Shown one piece after another: positions 44,445 through 53,354 of a DNA stretch of 64,000 nucleotides (the first letter of the stretch is position 1; every line of letters begins with the position of its first letter). This DNA is from SZUA-100 sp965248135. Its GTDB lineage: Bacteria > Pseudomonadota > Alphaproteobacteria > Rhizobiales > Rhizobiaceae. The notes under the pieces are model-generated. The model had not been told where the DNA came from. It ran no database searches and was given only the letters and a program-made list of their open reading frames with translations. The DNA lies in NCBI GenBank assembly GCA_965248135.1, contig CBDFIN010000007.1, positions 1-64,000 of the forward strand. The letters run 5' to 3'. Both the position numbers and the translations under genes were made by a program.

Positions 44445-45515
44445 ATGTCGATGGCGCAAAGATGGGTGATGAACGCGCCGAACGAGCCTTTAAGCAGCGA
44501 AAACTTCGACCCGGGCCAACCGGGTGAGGGCGAAGTGGTGGTGAAAATTGCCGGCTGCGGCGTGTGTCACACTGATCTCGGCTATTATTATGACGGTGTG
44601 CGCACCAATCACCCACTTCCATTGGCCCTTGGTCACGAGATCAGCGGTCGGGTTGAAATGGTCGGACCAGGGTCTGAAATATGGCTTGGGCAGACGGTCA
44701 TCGTGCCGGCGGTTATGCCCTGTGGCGAGTGCGATGCGTGTAAACGGGGCAAGGGCACCATCTGCCGGGCGCAAAAAATGCCGGGCAATGATATTCAGGG
44801 CGGGTTTGCCAGCCATATTACCGTACCAGCATTGGGGCTTTGTCCGGTCGATGTCGATAAGCTTGAAAGTGCCGGGTTGACGCTTGCCGATGTTTCGGTG
44901 GTCGCCGATGCGGTTACTACGCCCTATCAGGCTGCAGTGCAGGCAGGCATAAGCGCTGGCGATCTGGTTATTGTCAACGGCGTTGGCGGGGTTGGCGGTT
45001 ATGCCGTACAGGTGGCGGCTGCGATGGGCGCTACCGTGGTTGCCATCGACGTGGTCGACGAAAAACTGGCCGCCGTGGCAGATTATGGCGCCGCCCTTAC
45101 CTTGAACGCCAAGAATTTCGATAGCCGTTCGCTGAAGAAGGAAATCGCCGCTTTTGCCAAAGGGCAGGGCTTGCGCCAGAGCGAATGGATTATCATGGAA
45201 TGTTCGGGCACTGCCGCCGGACAACAGGCCGCATTTGGTTTGATCAACCACGGCGCGACCATGTGTGTGGTCGGTTTCACCATGGACAAGCTTGAGGTGC
45301 GGCTTTCCAATTTGATGGCATATCACGCCCGGCTGCTTGGCAATTGGGGGTGTCCGCCGGAACTATATCCAGGGGCGCTCAAACTGGTGCTTGATGGCAA
45401 GGTCAAGGTGGCACCGTTTGTCGAGCAGCATCCGCTCGACCAAATCAACGAAATTTTTGCAGCCGTCCACAATGGCAAATTTATCCGGCGTGCGATTTTG
45501 GTGCCTTCGGCTTAA
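44445..45515 (+). CDS. had: 6-hydroxycyclohex-1-ene-1-carbonyl-CoA dehydrogenase
   Basis: This is a zinc-type medium-chain dehydrogenase that oxidises the 6-hydroxy group formed by dienoyl-CoA hydratase, using NAD. It has 356 residues. IAGCGVCHTDLGYYYDG and LALGHEISGRV are the catalytic-zinc motifs; MPCGECDACKRGKGTIC is the structural zinc site; VNGVGGVGGYAVQVAAAMGA binds NAD. Sequence detail and its place before oah and dch identify it as Had of the benzoyl-CoA pathway. It is the first gene of the rightward operon had-oah-dch-bcrCBAD-fdx. Confidence 0.93.
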   Translation: MSMAQRWVMNAPNEPLSSENFDPGQPGEGEVVVKIAGCGVCHTDLGYYYDGVRTNHPLPLALGHEISGRVEMVGPGSEIWLGQTVIVPAVMPCGECDACKRGKGTICRAQKMPGNDIQGGFASHITVPALGLCPVDVDKLESAGLTLADVSVVADAVTTPYQAAVQAGISAGDLVIVNGVGGVGGYAVQVAAAMGATVVAIDVVDEKLAAVADYGAALTLNAKNFDSRSLKKEIAAFAKGQGLRQSEWIIMECSGTAAGQQAAFGLINHGATMCVVGFTMDKLEVRLSNLMAYHARLLGNWGCPPELYPGALKLVLDGKVKVAPFVEQHPLDQINEIFAAVHNGKFIRRAILVPSA

Positions 45516-45530
45516 GGGAGAGATAAAACG

Positions 45531-46646
45531 ATGGGTGATTTTGAGTTTCTGCCACACGATCTGGTGCCGGACGAGGCGCGTGAGGCGATTTCTGACAAGG
45601 TATTATATGAACTGAAGCCAGCGCTTGATGGCGGCGGCAGCGAGATCGACGGGCTCTATAATGCCTGGATAACACTTAATAATCCGGCGCAGTTCAACTC
45701 CTATACAACAGATATGGCGAAATCGGTCATTTTGGCCTTCCGGGCCGCTTCAAACAATCGGCGTGTTAACGCCGTAGTGTTCACCGGTGCCGGCGACAAG
45801 GCGTTCTGTACTGGTGGCAATACCAAGGAATACGCCGAATACTACGCCGGCCGGCCGCACGAATACCGCCAGTATATGCGTCTTTTCAACGACATGGTTT
45901 CCGCCATTTTGGGTTGTGACAAGCCGGTGATCTGCCGGGTCAACGGCATGAGAATTGGCGGTGGTCAGGAAATCGGCATGGCCTGCGATTTCTCCGTCGC
46001 CCATGATATGGCACGCTTTGGCCAGGCGGGCCCCAAGCACGGCTCGGCGCCGATTGGTGGTTCGACCGATTTCCTGCCGGTGATGATCGGCTGTGAACAG
46101 GCGATGATTTCCGGTGTCCTGTGCGAACCGTTTTCCGCCCACAAGGCGATGCGGTTAGGCATTGTTACCGATATTGTCCCGGCACTTAGGGTAGCCGGCA
46201 AATTTATCGCTAATCCGTTGGTCGAAACGCAAGCTATGGTCGACGAATATGGCCGGATGATCCACGGCGAATTCAAAACCGGAGAGGCGGCGGCTGAAGG
46301 CAAGGCTGTATTAAAGACCGGCGAGTTGGATTTAAGCCTGCTGGACAAAAAGGTCGAGGAATTGTGCACCAAACTGTTGCTCACCTTCCCGGACTGCACC
46401 ACCAAAACCATCGAGGAACTGCGGAAATCGAAACTGAATGTTTGGAACATCAACAAGGAAGGGTCGCGCGCCTGGCTGTCGCTCAACATGATGACAGAAG
46501 CGCGCGCCGGGTTCCGCGCCTTTAACGAAGGCAATCGCGAGGTTGGACGCGAGGTTGACTTCATCCGCCTGCGTCAGGAACTTGCCTCCGGCACCAGATG
46601 GACCGAGGAATTTACCGACGCCATGATGCCTGGAGCGGGTAAGTGA
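45531..46646 (+). CDS. oah: 6-oxocyclohex-1-ene-1-carbonyl-CoA hydrolase
   Basis: This is the ring-opening hydrolase of anaerobic benzoyl-CoA degradation, producing 3-hydroxypimelyl-CoA. It has 371 residues, longer than normal crotonases (about 260), as expected for Oah. VVFTGAGDKAFCTGGNTKEY and VNGMRIGGGQEIGMACDFSV form the oxyanion hole, and GQAGPKHGSAPIGGSTDFLP is Oah-typical. Its stop overlaps the dch GTG (GTGA). Confidence 0.94.
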   Translation: MGDFEFLPHDLVPDEAREAISDKVLYELKPALDGGGSEIDGLYNAWITLNNPAQFNSYTTDMAKSVILAFRAASNNRRVNAVVFTGAGDKAFCTGGNTKEYAEYYAGRPHEYRQYMRLFNDMVSAILGCDKPVICRVNGMRIGGGQEIGMACDFSVAHDMARFGQAGPKHGSAPIGGSTDFLPVMIGCEQAMISGVLCEPFSAHKAMRLGIVTDIVPALRVAGKFIANPLVETQAMVDEYGRMIHGEFKTGEAAAEGKAVLKTGELDLSLLDKKVEELCTKLLLTFPDCTTKTIEELRKSKLNVWNINKEGSRAWLSLNMMTEARAGFRAFNEGNREVGREVDFIRLRQELASGTRWTEEFTDAMMPGAGK

Positions 46647-47410
46647 GCAAGCCGCTGAAAATCTGGCTGGAACAGGACGGCGCATTGTTGCGGCTGCGGC
46701 TCGACCGGCCCAAGGCGAATATCATCGATGCTGCAATGATTGCCGCACTTGATGACGCGCTTCAAGATACGCAACAAAATTCCGGCATCAAAGCCGTGTT
46801 GCTTGATGCGAAAGGTCCGCATTTCAGCTTCGGCGCCAGTGTTGAAGAACATTTGCCTGGTCAGTGTGCTGCGATGCTTGCAGCGCTTCATGCGCTGGTG
46901 CGCACTATGATCAATTATCCCGTGCCCATTTTGGTCGCTATTAAAGGTCAGTGCCTGGGCGGCGGACTGGAAGTGGCGGCAGCAGGCACAATGCTGTTTG
47001 CCACGCCGGATGCCAGTCTCGGTCAGCCGGAAATGCAATTGGGAGTTTTTGCGCCGGCGGCTTCTTGTTTGTTGCCGGAGCGAATTGGTCAGTCGAAAGC
47101 CGAGGACCTGCTTTATTCGGGCCGTTCGCTCAACGGCGACGAGGCGCTGGCGGTCAATCTGGTTGATGCACTTAATGACGACCCGTCGCAAGCCGCGATG
47201 GCCTATTTCGACAGGCACCTGGCTAAAAAGAGCGCCAGCTCGCTGCGGCTGGCGGTTGGTGCCGCCAGACATGGATACGCCGAACGGATGAGCGCCAAGC
47301 TGGAATATGTTGAGAAACTCTACCTTGAACAATTGATGGCCACCCATGATGCGGTGGAGGGGCTTGAGGCATTTATCGCCAAACGCCCGGCAAATTGGGA
47401 GAACAGATGA
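46643..47410 (+). CDS. dch: Cyclohexa-1,5-dienecarbonyl-CoA hydratase
   Basis: This adds water to the diene made by benzoyl-CoA reductase. It is a 255-residue crotonase: LRLRLDRPKANIIDAAMIAA at the start and AIKGQCLGGGLEVAAAGTML for the oxyanion hole, with LGQPEMQLGVFAPAASCLLP following. The GTG start overlaps the oah stop; it precedes bcrC by 3 nt. Order and similarity fit Dch of Thauera/Magnetospirillum. Confidence 0.92.
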   Translation: MSKPLKIWLEQDGALLRLRLDRPKANIIDAAMIAALDDALQDTQQNSGIKAVLLDAKGPHFSFGASVEEHLPGQCAAMLAALHALVRTMINYPVPILVAIKGQCLGGGLEVAAAGTMLFATPDASLGQPEMQLGVFAPAASCLLPERIGQSKAEDLLYSGRSLNGDEALAVNLVDALNDDPSQAAMAYFDRHLAKKSASSLRLAVGAARHGYAERMSAKLEYVEKLYLEQLMATHDAVEGLEAFIAKRPANWENR

Positions 47411-47413
47411 ACC

Positions 47414-48583
47414 ATGGCCAAAACGCAGGAAATTATTGAGCACTGCCAGACTCTATATGAAGATCTCGATTTTAACGCGGCACGAGAATGGAAAAACGCC
47501 GAAGAAGGTCGCAAGGTGATTGGCTATATGCCGGTTTATGTTCCTCGCGAAATCATCCATGCCGCCGGCATGTTGCCGCTGGGCATTCTGGGTGGTGGCG
47601 ACCAGATGGAAGTGATCCATGGAGATGCATATTACCAGAGTTATATCTGCCGAATTCCACGCTCGACCATTGAACTTGGGGTCTCCGGAAAACTCGATTT
47701 TGTCGACGGCATGTTGTTTCCATCGATCTGTGATGTCATTCGCAATCTATCCGGCATGTGGAAAATGATGTTTCCCGGGGTGTTTTCGAAATATTTCGAT
47801 GTGCCGCAAACCTATGAGGATGAAATAGGAGGATCCTTTTATATCAACGAGATGAAGGATCTTGTCGAAGAGTTAGAGAGGCTTTCAGGGCGAAAAATAA
47901 CCGATGACGCGCTGCGGCATTCGATCAAGCTCTACAACGAAAACCGCAGACTTATCCGTGATCTCTACGCATTCAGGGCCGAAAAACCGTGGCAGGTGCC
48001 GGCTTTCGAAGTCTATCTGGTGGTTCGTGCCGGTCTGGTGCTGCCGGTGGAAGAGCACACCAGGCTGATTGGCGAATATCTAGCCGCCGCAAAACAGGAA
48101 ACCCGACCAATCCGCGACAACAGCCGGGTGGTGGTGACGGGCTTCTTTTGCGAACAGCCACCGCTAAATTTAATCAAATCGCTCGAACTTGCCGGCTGTT
48201 ATGTGGTCGACGATGATTTAATGCTGGTCACCCGTTGGCTCATCGGTGATGTGCCGCTCAAGGGCGATCCGCTGACCAATCTCTCGCAGGCGTTTTTGCA
48301 TCACTCGGAATCGACGGCAGCAAAATATGAGCCCAGTCAGGAAGAAAAAGGCCAATACCTGGTCAGGGCGGTGCAGCGCACCGGGGCTGAGGGTGTAATA
48401 TTTGCCTCACCCAGTTTTTGCGATCCGGCGCTGCTTGATCGTCCGATGTTGCAAAACGTGCTGAAGAAAGCCGGCATCCCCCACATTGCTTTCAAATATG
48501 CCGAAAATTCCGGCCAGATGCAGCCCATTCGTGAGCAGGCGGGCACATTTGCCGATTCGATCAAACTATGGAGCGCAGCATGA
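47414..48583 (+). CDS. bcrC: Benzoyl-CoA reductase subunit C
   Basis: This is one of two subunits that bind benzoyl-CoA in the ATP-dependent class I reductase. It has 389 residues and belongs to the HgdB/BcrBC family. VIGYMPVYVPREIIHAAGML and YQSYICRIPRSTIELGVSG contain conserved residues including a cluster Cys; GFFCEQPPLNLIKSLELAGC holds another. Its stop overlaps the bcrB ATG (ATGA). Oxygen-sensitive, cytoplasmic. Confidence 0.95.
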   Translation: MAKTQEIIEHCQTLYEDLDFNAAREWKNAEEGRKVIGYMPVYVPREIIHAAGMLPLGILGGGDQMEVIHGDAYYQSYICRIPRSTIELGVSGKLDFVDGMLFPSICDVIRNLSGMWKMMFPGVFSKYFDVPQTYEDEIGGSFYINEMKDLVEELERLSGRKITDDALRHSIKLYNENRRLIRDLYAFRAEKPWQVPAFEVYLVVRAGLVLPVEEHTRLIGEYLAAAKQETRPIRDNSRVVVTGFFCEQPPLNLIKSLELAGCYVVDDDLMLVTRWLIGDVPLKGDPLTNLSQAFLHHSESTAAKYEPSQEEKGQYLVRAVQRTGAEGVIFASPSFCDPALLDRPMLQNVLKKAGIPHIAFKYAENSGQMQPIREQAGTFADSIKLWSAA

Positions 48584-49893
48584 GAGTTACAACCAGCCGG
48601 GCGCAGCCGAAAGAAGTTGCCAAAGACGCATCGATGATCAAGCAGAAAGAGATGATGGCAACGCATTTCGAGCGGCTGTCGAGCGCCAGGGAAAACGGTG
48701 CCAAGGTTGCCTCGACCTTTGTGCCGGGCAATCTCAATGAATTGCTGATGTGCTTTGATCTGGTCAACAATTTGCCCGAGGTCAACGCCATCCAGTCGGG
48801 GCTCAGGCGCAAAAGCGGCGCTTATGTGATGGAGGCGGAAAAGGCCGGTCACTCGGAAGATGTCTGCACCTATGTGAAATCGGATATCGGCATGATGGCC
48901 AAGGGCAATATCGGGCCGCATGGCAAGGAATTGCCGTCGCCGGATGTGCTGCTGCTTTCCTATACCGGCTGTTTCACCTTCATGAAGTGGTTTGAGCTGC
49001 TACGCGAACAGTATCAATGCGAGACCATCTTCCTGCAGACCCCCTATATGGCCGACGGGCATTTCACCCCCAACATGGTCGAATATATGGTCAGGCAGTT
49101 CAAGGAAGATGTTATTCCCAAGCTTGAAAAGGTCTCGGGCGTTAAATTTGATATCGATCGGCTGCGGGAATATCTGCGCAAATCGGCAAAAGCCGAGGAC
49201 GATCTGGTTCATATCCTGCAAAGTGGCAAGAACAAGCCGTCGCCTATCGACGCCTATTTCGGCGGCATATATTACATTGGCCCGATCTTCGGCGCTTTCC
49301 GTGGCACGGATGACGCTATCGATTATTATCGTTTCTTGCGCCAGGAGGTCGACGAGCGGGTGGCGAAGGGTCTTGGCCCGGTGACGCCGGACGGCCCCAT
49401 GGGTGAAGAAAAATACCGTCTCGTGGTCGAAGGGCCGCCGAATTACACCAATTTCCGCCAGTTCTGGAAAATGTTCTACGAGGAAGGGGCGGTGGTCGTC
49501 GCCTCAAGCTACACCAAGGTCGGCGGTACCTATGATTTCGGCTTCCGTCATGACCCCGACAGGCCGCTGGAAACGCTGGCTGAATATTGTCTTGGCGTCT
49601 ATACCAACCGCTCGCTGCCGATGCGCATCGACATGCTGGTCAATTATATCAACGAATATGAAGCCGATGGCCTGCTGGTCAATTCGATCAAGAGCTGCAA
49701 CAGTTTTTCTGCCGGCCAATTGCTGATCATGCGCGAAGTTGAAAAGCGCACCGGCAAGCCGGCCGCCTTCATTGAGACTGATCTGGTTGATCCACGTTAC
49801 TTTTCTGCCGCCAATGTAAAGAACCGGCTGGAGAGCTATTTCCAGATGGTCGAACAAAAAAGAAGCGGCGCAAGAAAGGGAGTGGCGGCATGA
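48580..49893 (+). CDS. bcrB: Benzoyl-CoA reductase subunit B
   Basis: This is the partner of BcrC in the substrate-binding half. It has 437 residues from ATG 48580; the open frame extends 12 nt upstream, but the ATGA overlap with bcrC supports 48580. SYTGCFTFMKWFELLREQY has a conserved Cys, and LLVNSIKSCNSFSAGQLLIM is the C-terminal block. It overlaps bcrA by 4 nt. Confidence 0.95.
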   Translation: MRVTTSRAQPKEVAKDASMIKQKEMMATHFERLSSARENGAKVASTFVPGNLNELLMCFDLVNNLPEVNAIQSGLRRKSGAYVMEAEKAGHSEDVCTYVKSDIGMMAKGNIGPHGKELPSPDVLLLSYTGCFTFMKWFELLREQYQCETIFLQTPYMADGHFTPNMVEYMVRQFKEDVIPKLEKVSGVKFDIDRLREYLRKSAKAEDDLVHILQSGKNKPSPIDAYFGGIYYIGPIFGAFRGTDDAIDYYRFLRQEVDERVAKGLGPVTPDGPMGEEKYRLVVEGPPNYTNFRQFWKMFYEEGAVVVASSYTKVGGTYDFGFRHDPDRPLETLAEYCLGVYTNRSLPMRIDMLVNYINEYEADGLLVNSIKSCNSFSAGQLLIMREVEKRTGKPAAFIETDLVDPRYFSAANVKNRLESYFQMVEQKRSGARKGVAA

Positions 49894-51209
49894 GAACGTT
49901 TGTCGGTATTGATCTCGGGTCAACCACCACCAAGGCGGTGTTGCTGGATGAGGATGAAAACATCATCGGACGCGGCATAACCAATTCGCGCTCCAATTAT
50001 GACACGGCCTGCAGGGTGGCGAGCCAGGAAGCCGCGGTCGACGCACGCTTTTCGCTGTTTCGGCGCGGTTTTGGCGGTGTCGATGAGATCGATGCTGCTG
50101 CTGAGGAATTTCTTTCCAGTCTCGAGCGTGCCTTTCGCCTGGAGCAGTTTCTTGAACAGCTGGACGATCTGGAAAGCACCTGTCGCGATCAGGTCAAGGG
50201 CGAACGCTTTGCCAAAGACAGCGATGGGGTGAAACAGGCGCTTGTCGAAGTTTTTCGCCGCCTTCGCGGTGAAGCGCCGGCGCTGTTTGCCCCGGAGGCG
50301 ACACGCAAGTCCGACTTTTTTCGCGATATTGCCGGCTCACGTTATCTCAATATTGCCGAGGAAGTGGCAAAAGATGCGGGCTTTGCCTATGAGTTGTTGC
50401 TGAATGTCTATGACAAGTCGATCATCGCGGTAGAAAACCGGCCACCCGCCGGTACATTGGCCGACAAGTTTCGTGCCGCACTTGAGCGGGTTTCCTCCGG
50501 CGGTGTAAGCGCTGAATTACAACAGGCGGTGGAAAGGACGCTCGATATCGAGCTGGAAGAGACCTATCTGGTCGGCACCGGTTATGGCCGGGTTACACTG
50601 CCATTTTCGAAGGAACATATCCGCTCTGAAATCTTGTGCCACGGCCTTGGTGCCCACATGATGTATCCCGATACCCGCACCGTGCTTGATATCGGCGGGC
50701 AGGACACCAAGGGCATTCAGGTAGATGCCAGCGGCATTGTCGAGAATTTCCAGATGAACGACCGCTGTGCGGCCGGCTGCGGACGCTATCTTGGCTATAT
50801 TGCCGACGAAATGAATATGGGACTGCACGAATTGGGCCCGCTGGCGATGAAATCTTCCAAACCGGCACGGATCAATTCGACCTGTACGGTGTTTGCCGGG
50901 GCCGAATTGCGTGACCGGCTGGCGCTGGGTGAGGCGCGGGAGGATATTCTGGCCGGATTGCACCGGGCGATTGTTCTGCGTGCGATGTCGATTATTTCGC
51001 GCTCCGGCGGCATCGCCGATCAATTCACCTTTACCGGTGGGGTTGCAAAGAACCAGGCGGCGGTGCGTGAATTGAAGAAACTGGTGTTTGAAAACTATGG
51101 CGAAGTGACGATCAATATCGATCCGGATTCGATCTATACCGGTGCGCTGGGAGGGGCAGAATTTGCCCGCCGTGCTGCCGAAGGACACATGGAGGGTGTA
51201 GAAGCATGA
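49890..51209 (+). CDS. bcrA: Benzoyl-CoA reductase subunit A
   Basis: This is the ATPase/electron-activation subunit of the BcrAD half (ASKHA fold). It has 439 residues. TFVGIDLGSTTTKAVLLDED is the phosphate-1 motif, and VLDIGGQDTKGIQVD phosphate-2. NDRCAAGCGRYLG and INSTCTVFAGAELRDR supply the Cys ligands to the cluster shared with BcrD. FTGGVAKNQAAVREL is the adenosine motif. It is longer than BcrD because of an N-terminal insertion of about 150 residues. Confidence 0.95.
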   Translation: MRTFVGIDLGSTTTKAVLLDEDENIIGRGITNSRSNYDTACRVASQEAAVDARFSLFRRGFGGVDEIDAAAEEFLSSLERAFRLEQFLEQLDDLESTCRDQVKGERFAKDSDGVKQALVEVFRRLRGEAPALFAPEATRKSDFFRDIAGSRYLNIAEEVAKDAGFAYELLLNVYDKSIIAVENRPPAGTLADKFRAALERVSSGGVSAELQQAVERTLDIELEETYLVGTGYGRVTLPFSKEHIRSEILCHGLGAHMMYPDTRTVLDIGGQDTKGIQVDASGIVENFQMNDRCAAGCGRYLGYIADEMNMGLHELGPLAMKSSKPARINSTCTVFAGAELRDRLALGEAREDILAGLHRAIVLRAMSIISRSGGIADQFTFTGGVAKNQAAVRELKKLVFENYGEVTINIDPDSIYTGALGGAEFARRAAEGHMEGVEA

Positions 51210-52051
51210 CACTTGCAGCTGGAATTGATGTCGGCACTGGCGCGGTTAAGGCGGCGGTATTTGAATGCGAAAATGGCCAGGAAAAATGGCACTCGCGTGC
51301 CGTAATGCGTATTCGCCAACGCAATCCGATGGAATTGGCGCGAGAGGCATTTGACGCCGCACTTGAAGAGGCCGGCATCGGTGAGGACGAACTTGACTAT
51401 GTCGCGACAACCGGAGAGGGGGAGGCTATTCCCTTCCACACCGGTCATTTTTACTCGATGACCACCCATGCCCGCGGCGCCATCTTTTTGCAACCCAATG
51501 CCCGCGCGGTGCTTGACTGTGGCGCGCTACACGGTCGTGCCATTGTCGCCAACGAGCATGGCAAGGTGCTGAATTATAAGATGACCAGCCAGTGCGCCTC
51601 GGGTTCAGGGCAGTTTTTGGAAAATATCGCGCGCTATCTGGGCATAGCACAAGATGAAATCGGCACTCTGTCGGTTAAGGCCGACGATCCCGAAACCGTG
51701 TCGAGCATCTGCGCGGTGTTGGCAGAAACCGATGTGATCAACATGGTTTCTCGCGGCATCACCACGCCAAATATTCTCAAGGGAATTCACCTTTCGATGG
51801 CGAGCCGCTTGGCGCGGCTGCTAAAATCGATCGGTGTTACCGATAATCTGGTGCTGATGACCGGTGGACTGGCACAAGACAGCGGCCTGGTTGCAGCCAT
51901 GGCCGAAGAACTCGGCAAGATCAAGGGTGTTGAAGCCAGGGTCATGTCTCACCAGGATTCAATCTATGCCGGCGCTATTGGCGCTGCCCTGTGGGGTGCA
52001 TTCAGGGCAGATAAACTGGCTGCCAGCGGGCAACTTCTCAAGGCTTCATAA
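51206..52051 (+). CDS. bcrD: Benzoyl-CoA reductase subunit D
   Basis: This is the second ATPase subunit. It has 281 residues, the compact form. LAAGIDVGTGAVKAAVFECE is phosphate-1, VLDCGALHGRAI the second motif, MTSQCASGSGQFLENIARYL and VSSICAVLAETDVINM the two cluster Cys blocks, and LMTGGLAQDSGLVAAM the adenosine motif. Together with BcrA it drives ATP-coupled electron transfer to the ring. It starts by ATGA overlap with bcrA. Confidence 0.95.
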   Translation: MTLAAGIDVGTGAVKAAVFECENGQEKWHSRAVMRIRQRNPMELAREAFDAALEEAGIGEDELDYVATTGEGEAIPFHTGHFYSMTTHARGAIFLQPNARAVLDCGALHGRAIVANEHGKVLNYKMTSQCASGSGQFLENIARYLGIAQDEIGTLSVKADDPETVSSICAVLAETDVINMVSRGITTPNILKGIHLSMASRLARLLKSIGVTDNLVLMTGGLAQDSGLVAAMAEELGKIKGVEARVMSHQDSIYAGAIGAALWGAFRADKLAASGQLLKAS

Positions 52052-52071
52052 ATTAACGGGAGAATGACAAA

Positions 52072-52317
52072 ATGGCACTGATGATTGTCGAACCATGTAC
52101 GGCTTGCGATGCTTGCGAACCGGTCTGCCCCAATGAGGCGATCGCCGTGGGCGATCCGCTATATATCATTGATCCGATGAAGTGCACCGAATGTGTTGGC
52201 GAGGAGGACGAACCTCAATGCAAGCTGGTTTGCCCGGAAGCGTGTATCGTCGCCAACCCGGATTGGGAGGAAACCGAGGAAGAGTTGCAGGAAAAACACG
52301 ACATGCTCAACAGTTGA
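52072..52317 (+). CDS. fdx: 2[4Fe-4S] ferredoxin
   Basis: This is an 81-residue low-potential ferredoxin. CTACDACEPVCP and CTECVGEEDEPQCKLVCP give two [4Fe-4S] sites; the longer spacing in the second and the C-terminal acidic helix (EETEEELQEKHDML) match the electron donor of benzoyl-CoA reductase. It is the last gene of the operon, 20 nt after bcrD, and would carry electrons from KorAB to Bcr. Confidence 0.93.
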   Translation: MALMIVEPCTACDACEPVCPNEAIAVGDPLYIIDPMKCTECVGEEDEPQCKLVCPEACIVANPDWEETEEELQEKHDMLNS

Positions 52318-52370
52318 ACATGGCAAGAATTACGGAGAAAATTGACGGGTGTCCCCTGGGCACCCGCATT

Positions 52371-53354
52371 TCATTGCGCCAGCCGGCGTGAAAGAACCAC
52401 GGTTTGCGCCGGGGCAAATCCGGTAGCATCCAGATAGGCCGCAAGAGCAAAATCATTCCAGTCGATTTCGGTCCGTACATGGTCAACCCGCAAGATGGCG
52501 AGATTATTCATTAGTTTGGCCATCAAAGCCAATCCAACGCCTTGGCCCTGATAACCGGGATTGACACCAATTGCATCCATAACGGCCTCAGAGCTGGTGC
52601 GGCCAAACTCGCCAAAGTCGACCCGAGCCATGATAAACCCGACCGCATAGCCGTCCATTTCAGCAATCAAAGAAACGCGTACACCCGATCTATGCAGCGC
52701 CTCATATTGCAGGCGGGTGAAATAGGCTGAGCGGTCGGTCCCGGTGTTCTTTTTGTCGATTGAAATGATAGCCGCAAGATCTTCAGCGGTCATCGAGCGG
52801 ATCGGAACCTTGTCGGTTGAAAGTGCTGACGGGTCATCTCCGTCAGGTGAACTATAATTAACCTCGATTGGATCTTCTTCATCGCTATGCTCTTCCGGCA
52901 CCTTAAGCGGGCTGGTGTCGCGATCAAGCACCAGACGCGGGGCCAGCGAAAATCCAAGTTCTGCAAAAAAACTTAACATGGCGCTTTCAGACCAGCCAAC
53001 CTGGCTGGCAATCTCGCTGACTCGCTTTTTTTGCAGGACCGCCTCAATTGCCGCCATCAGGGCATGACCGGCGCCGTGATGTCGATAGGCGGGATCGACC
53101 CCGAGCGCGTCCAATGATGCGCGCGCGCCAGCTTTGCCGAATTCGCCACTGACCAATTTGGCCAACGCATATCCCGCCAGTGTGCCGTTGTCGCGCAGCC
53201 CGACATAGACATAATCTTCCGGTCGCGCCAGCGTCGAGGCAAGCCGCTTTTCAAAAAACCCGCGGCGCGATATGCCGGCAATCTTTTTATCAATCGCAAT
53301 AACCGCTTCAAGATCATCATTAGCAAGCGGATTGATGGTGTGTTGGCCGGTCAA
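52371..53354 (-). CDS. Tandem GNAT acetyltransferase
   Basis: This has 327 residues with two complete GNAT domains: residues about 8-145 (DALGVDPAYRHHGAGHALMA is the acetyl-CoA loop) and about 185-325 (AIGVNPGYQGQGVGLALMAK), joined by an acidic linker. The substrate is unknown. The ATG overlaps the hcrB stop, making it the fourth gene of the hcrCAB operon, so it may modify an enzyme of this pathway by lysine acetylation, as BadL does in Rhodopseudomonas; that is inference. Confidence 0.75.
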   Translation of the reverse strand: MTGQHTINPLANDDLEAVIAIDKKIAGISRRGFFEKRLASTLARPEDYVYVGLRDNGTLAGYALAKLVSGEFGKAGARASLDALGVDPAYRHHGAGHALMAAIEAVLQKKRVSEIASQVGWSESAMLSFFAELGFSLAPRLVLDRDTSPLKVPEEHSDEEDPIEVNYSSPDGDDPSALSTDKVPIRSMTAEDLAAIISIDKKNTGTDRSAYFTRLQYEALHRSGVRVSLIAEMDGYAVGFIMARVDFGEFGRTSSEAVMDAIGVNPGYQGQGVGLALMAKLMNNLAILRVDHVRTEIDWNDFALAAYLDATGFAPAQTVVLSRRLAQ

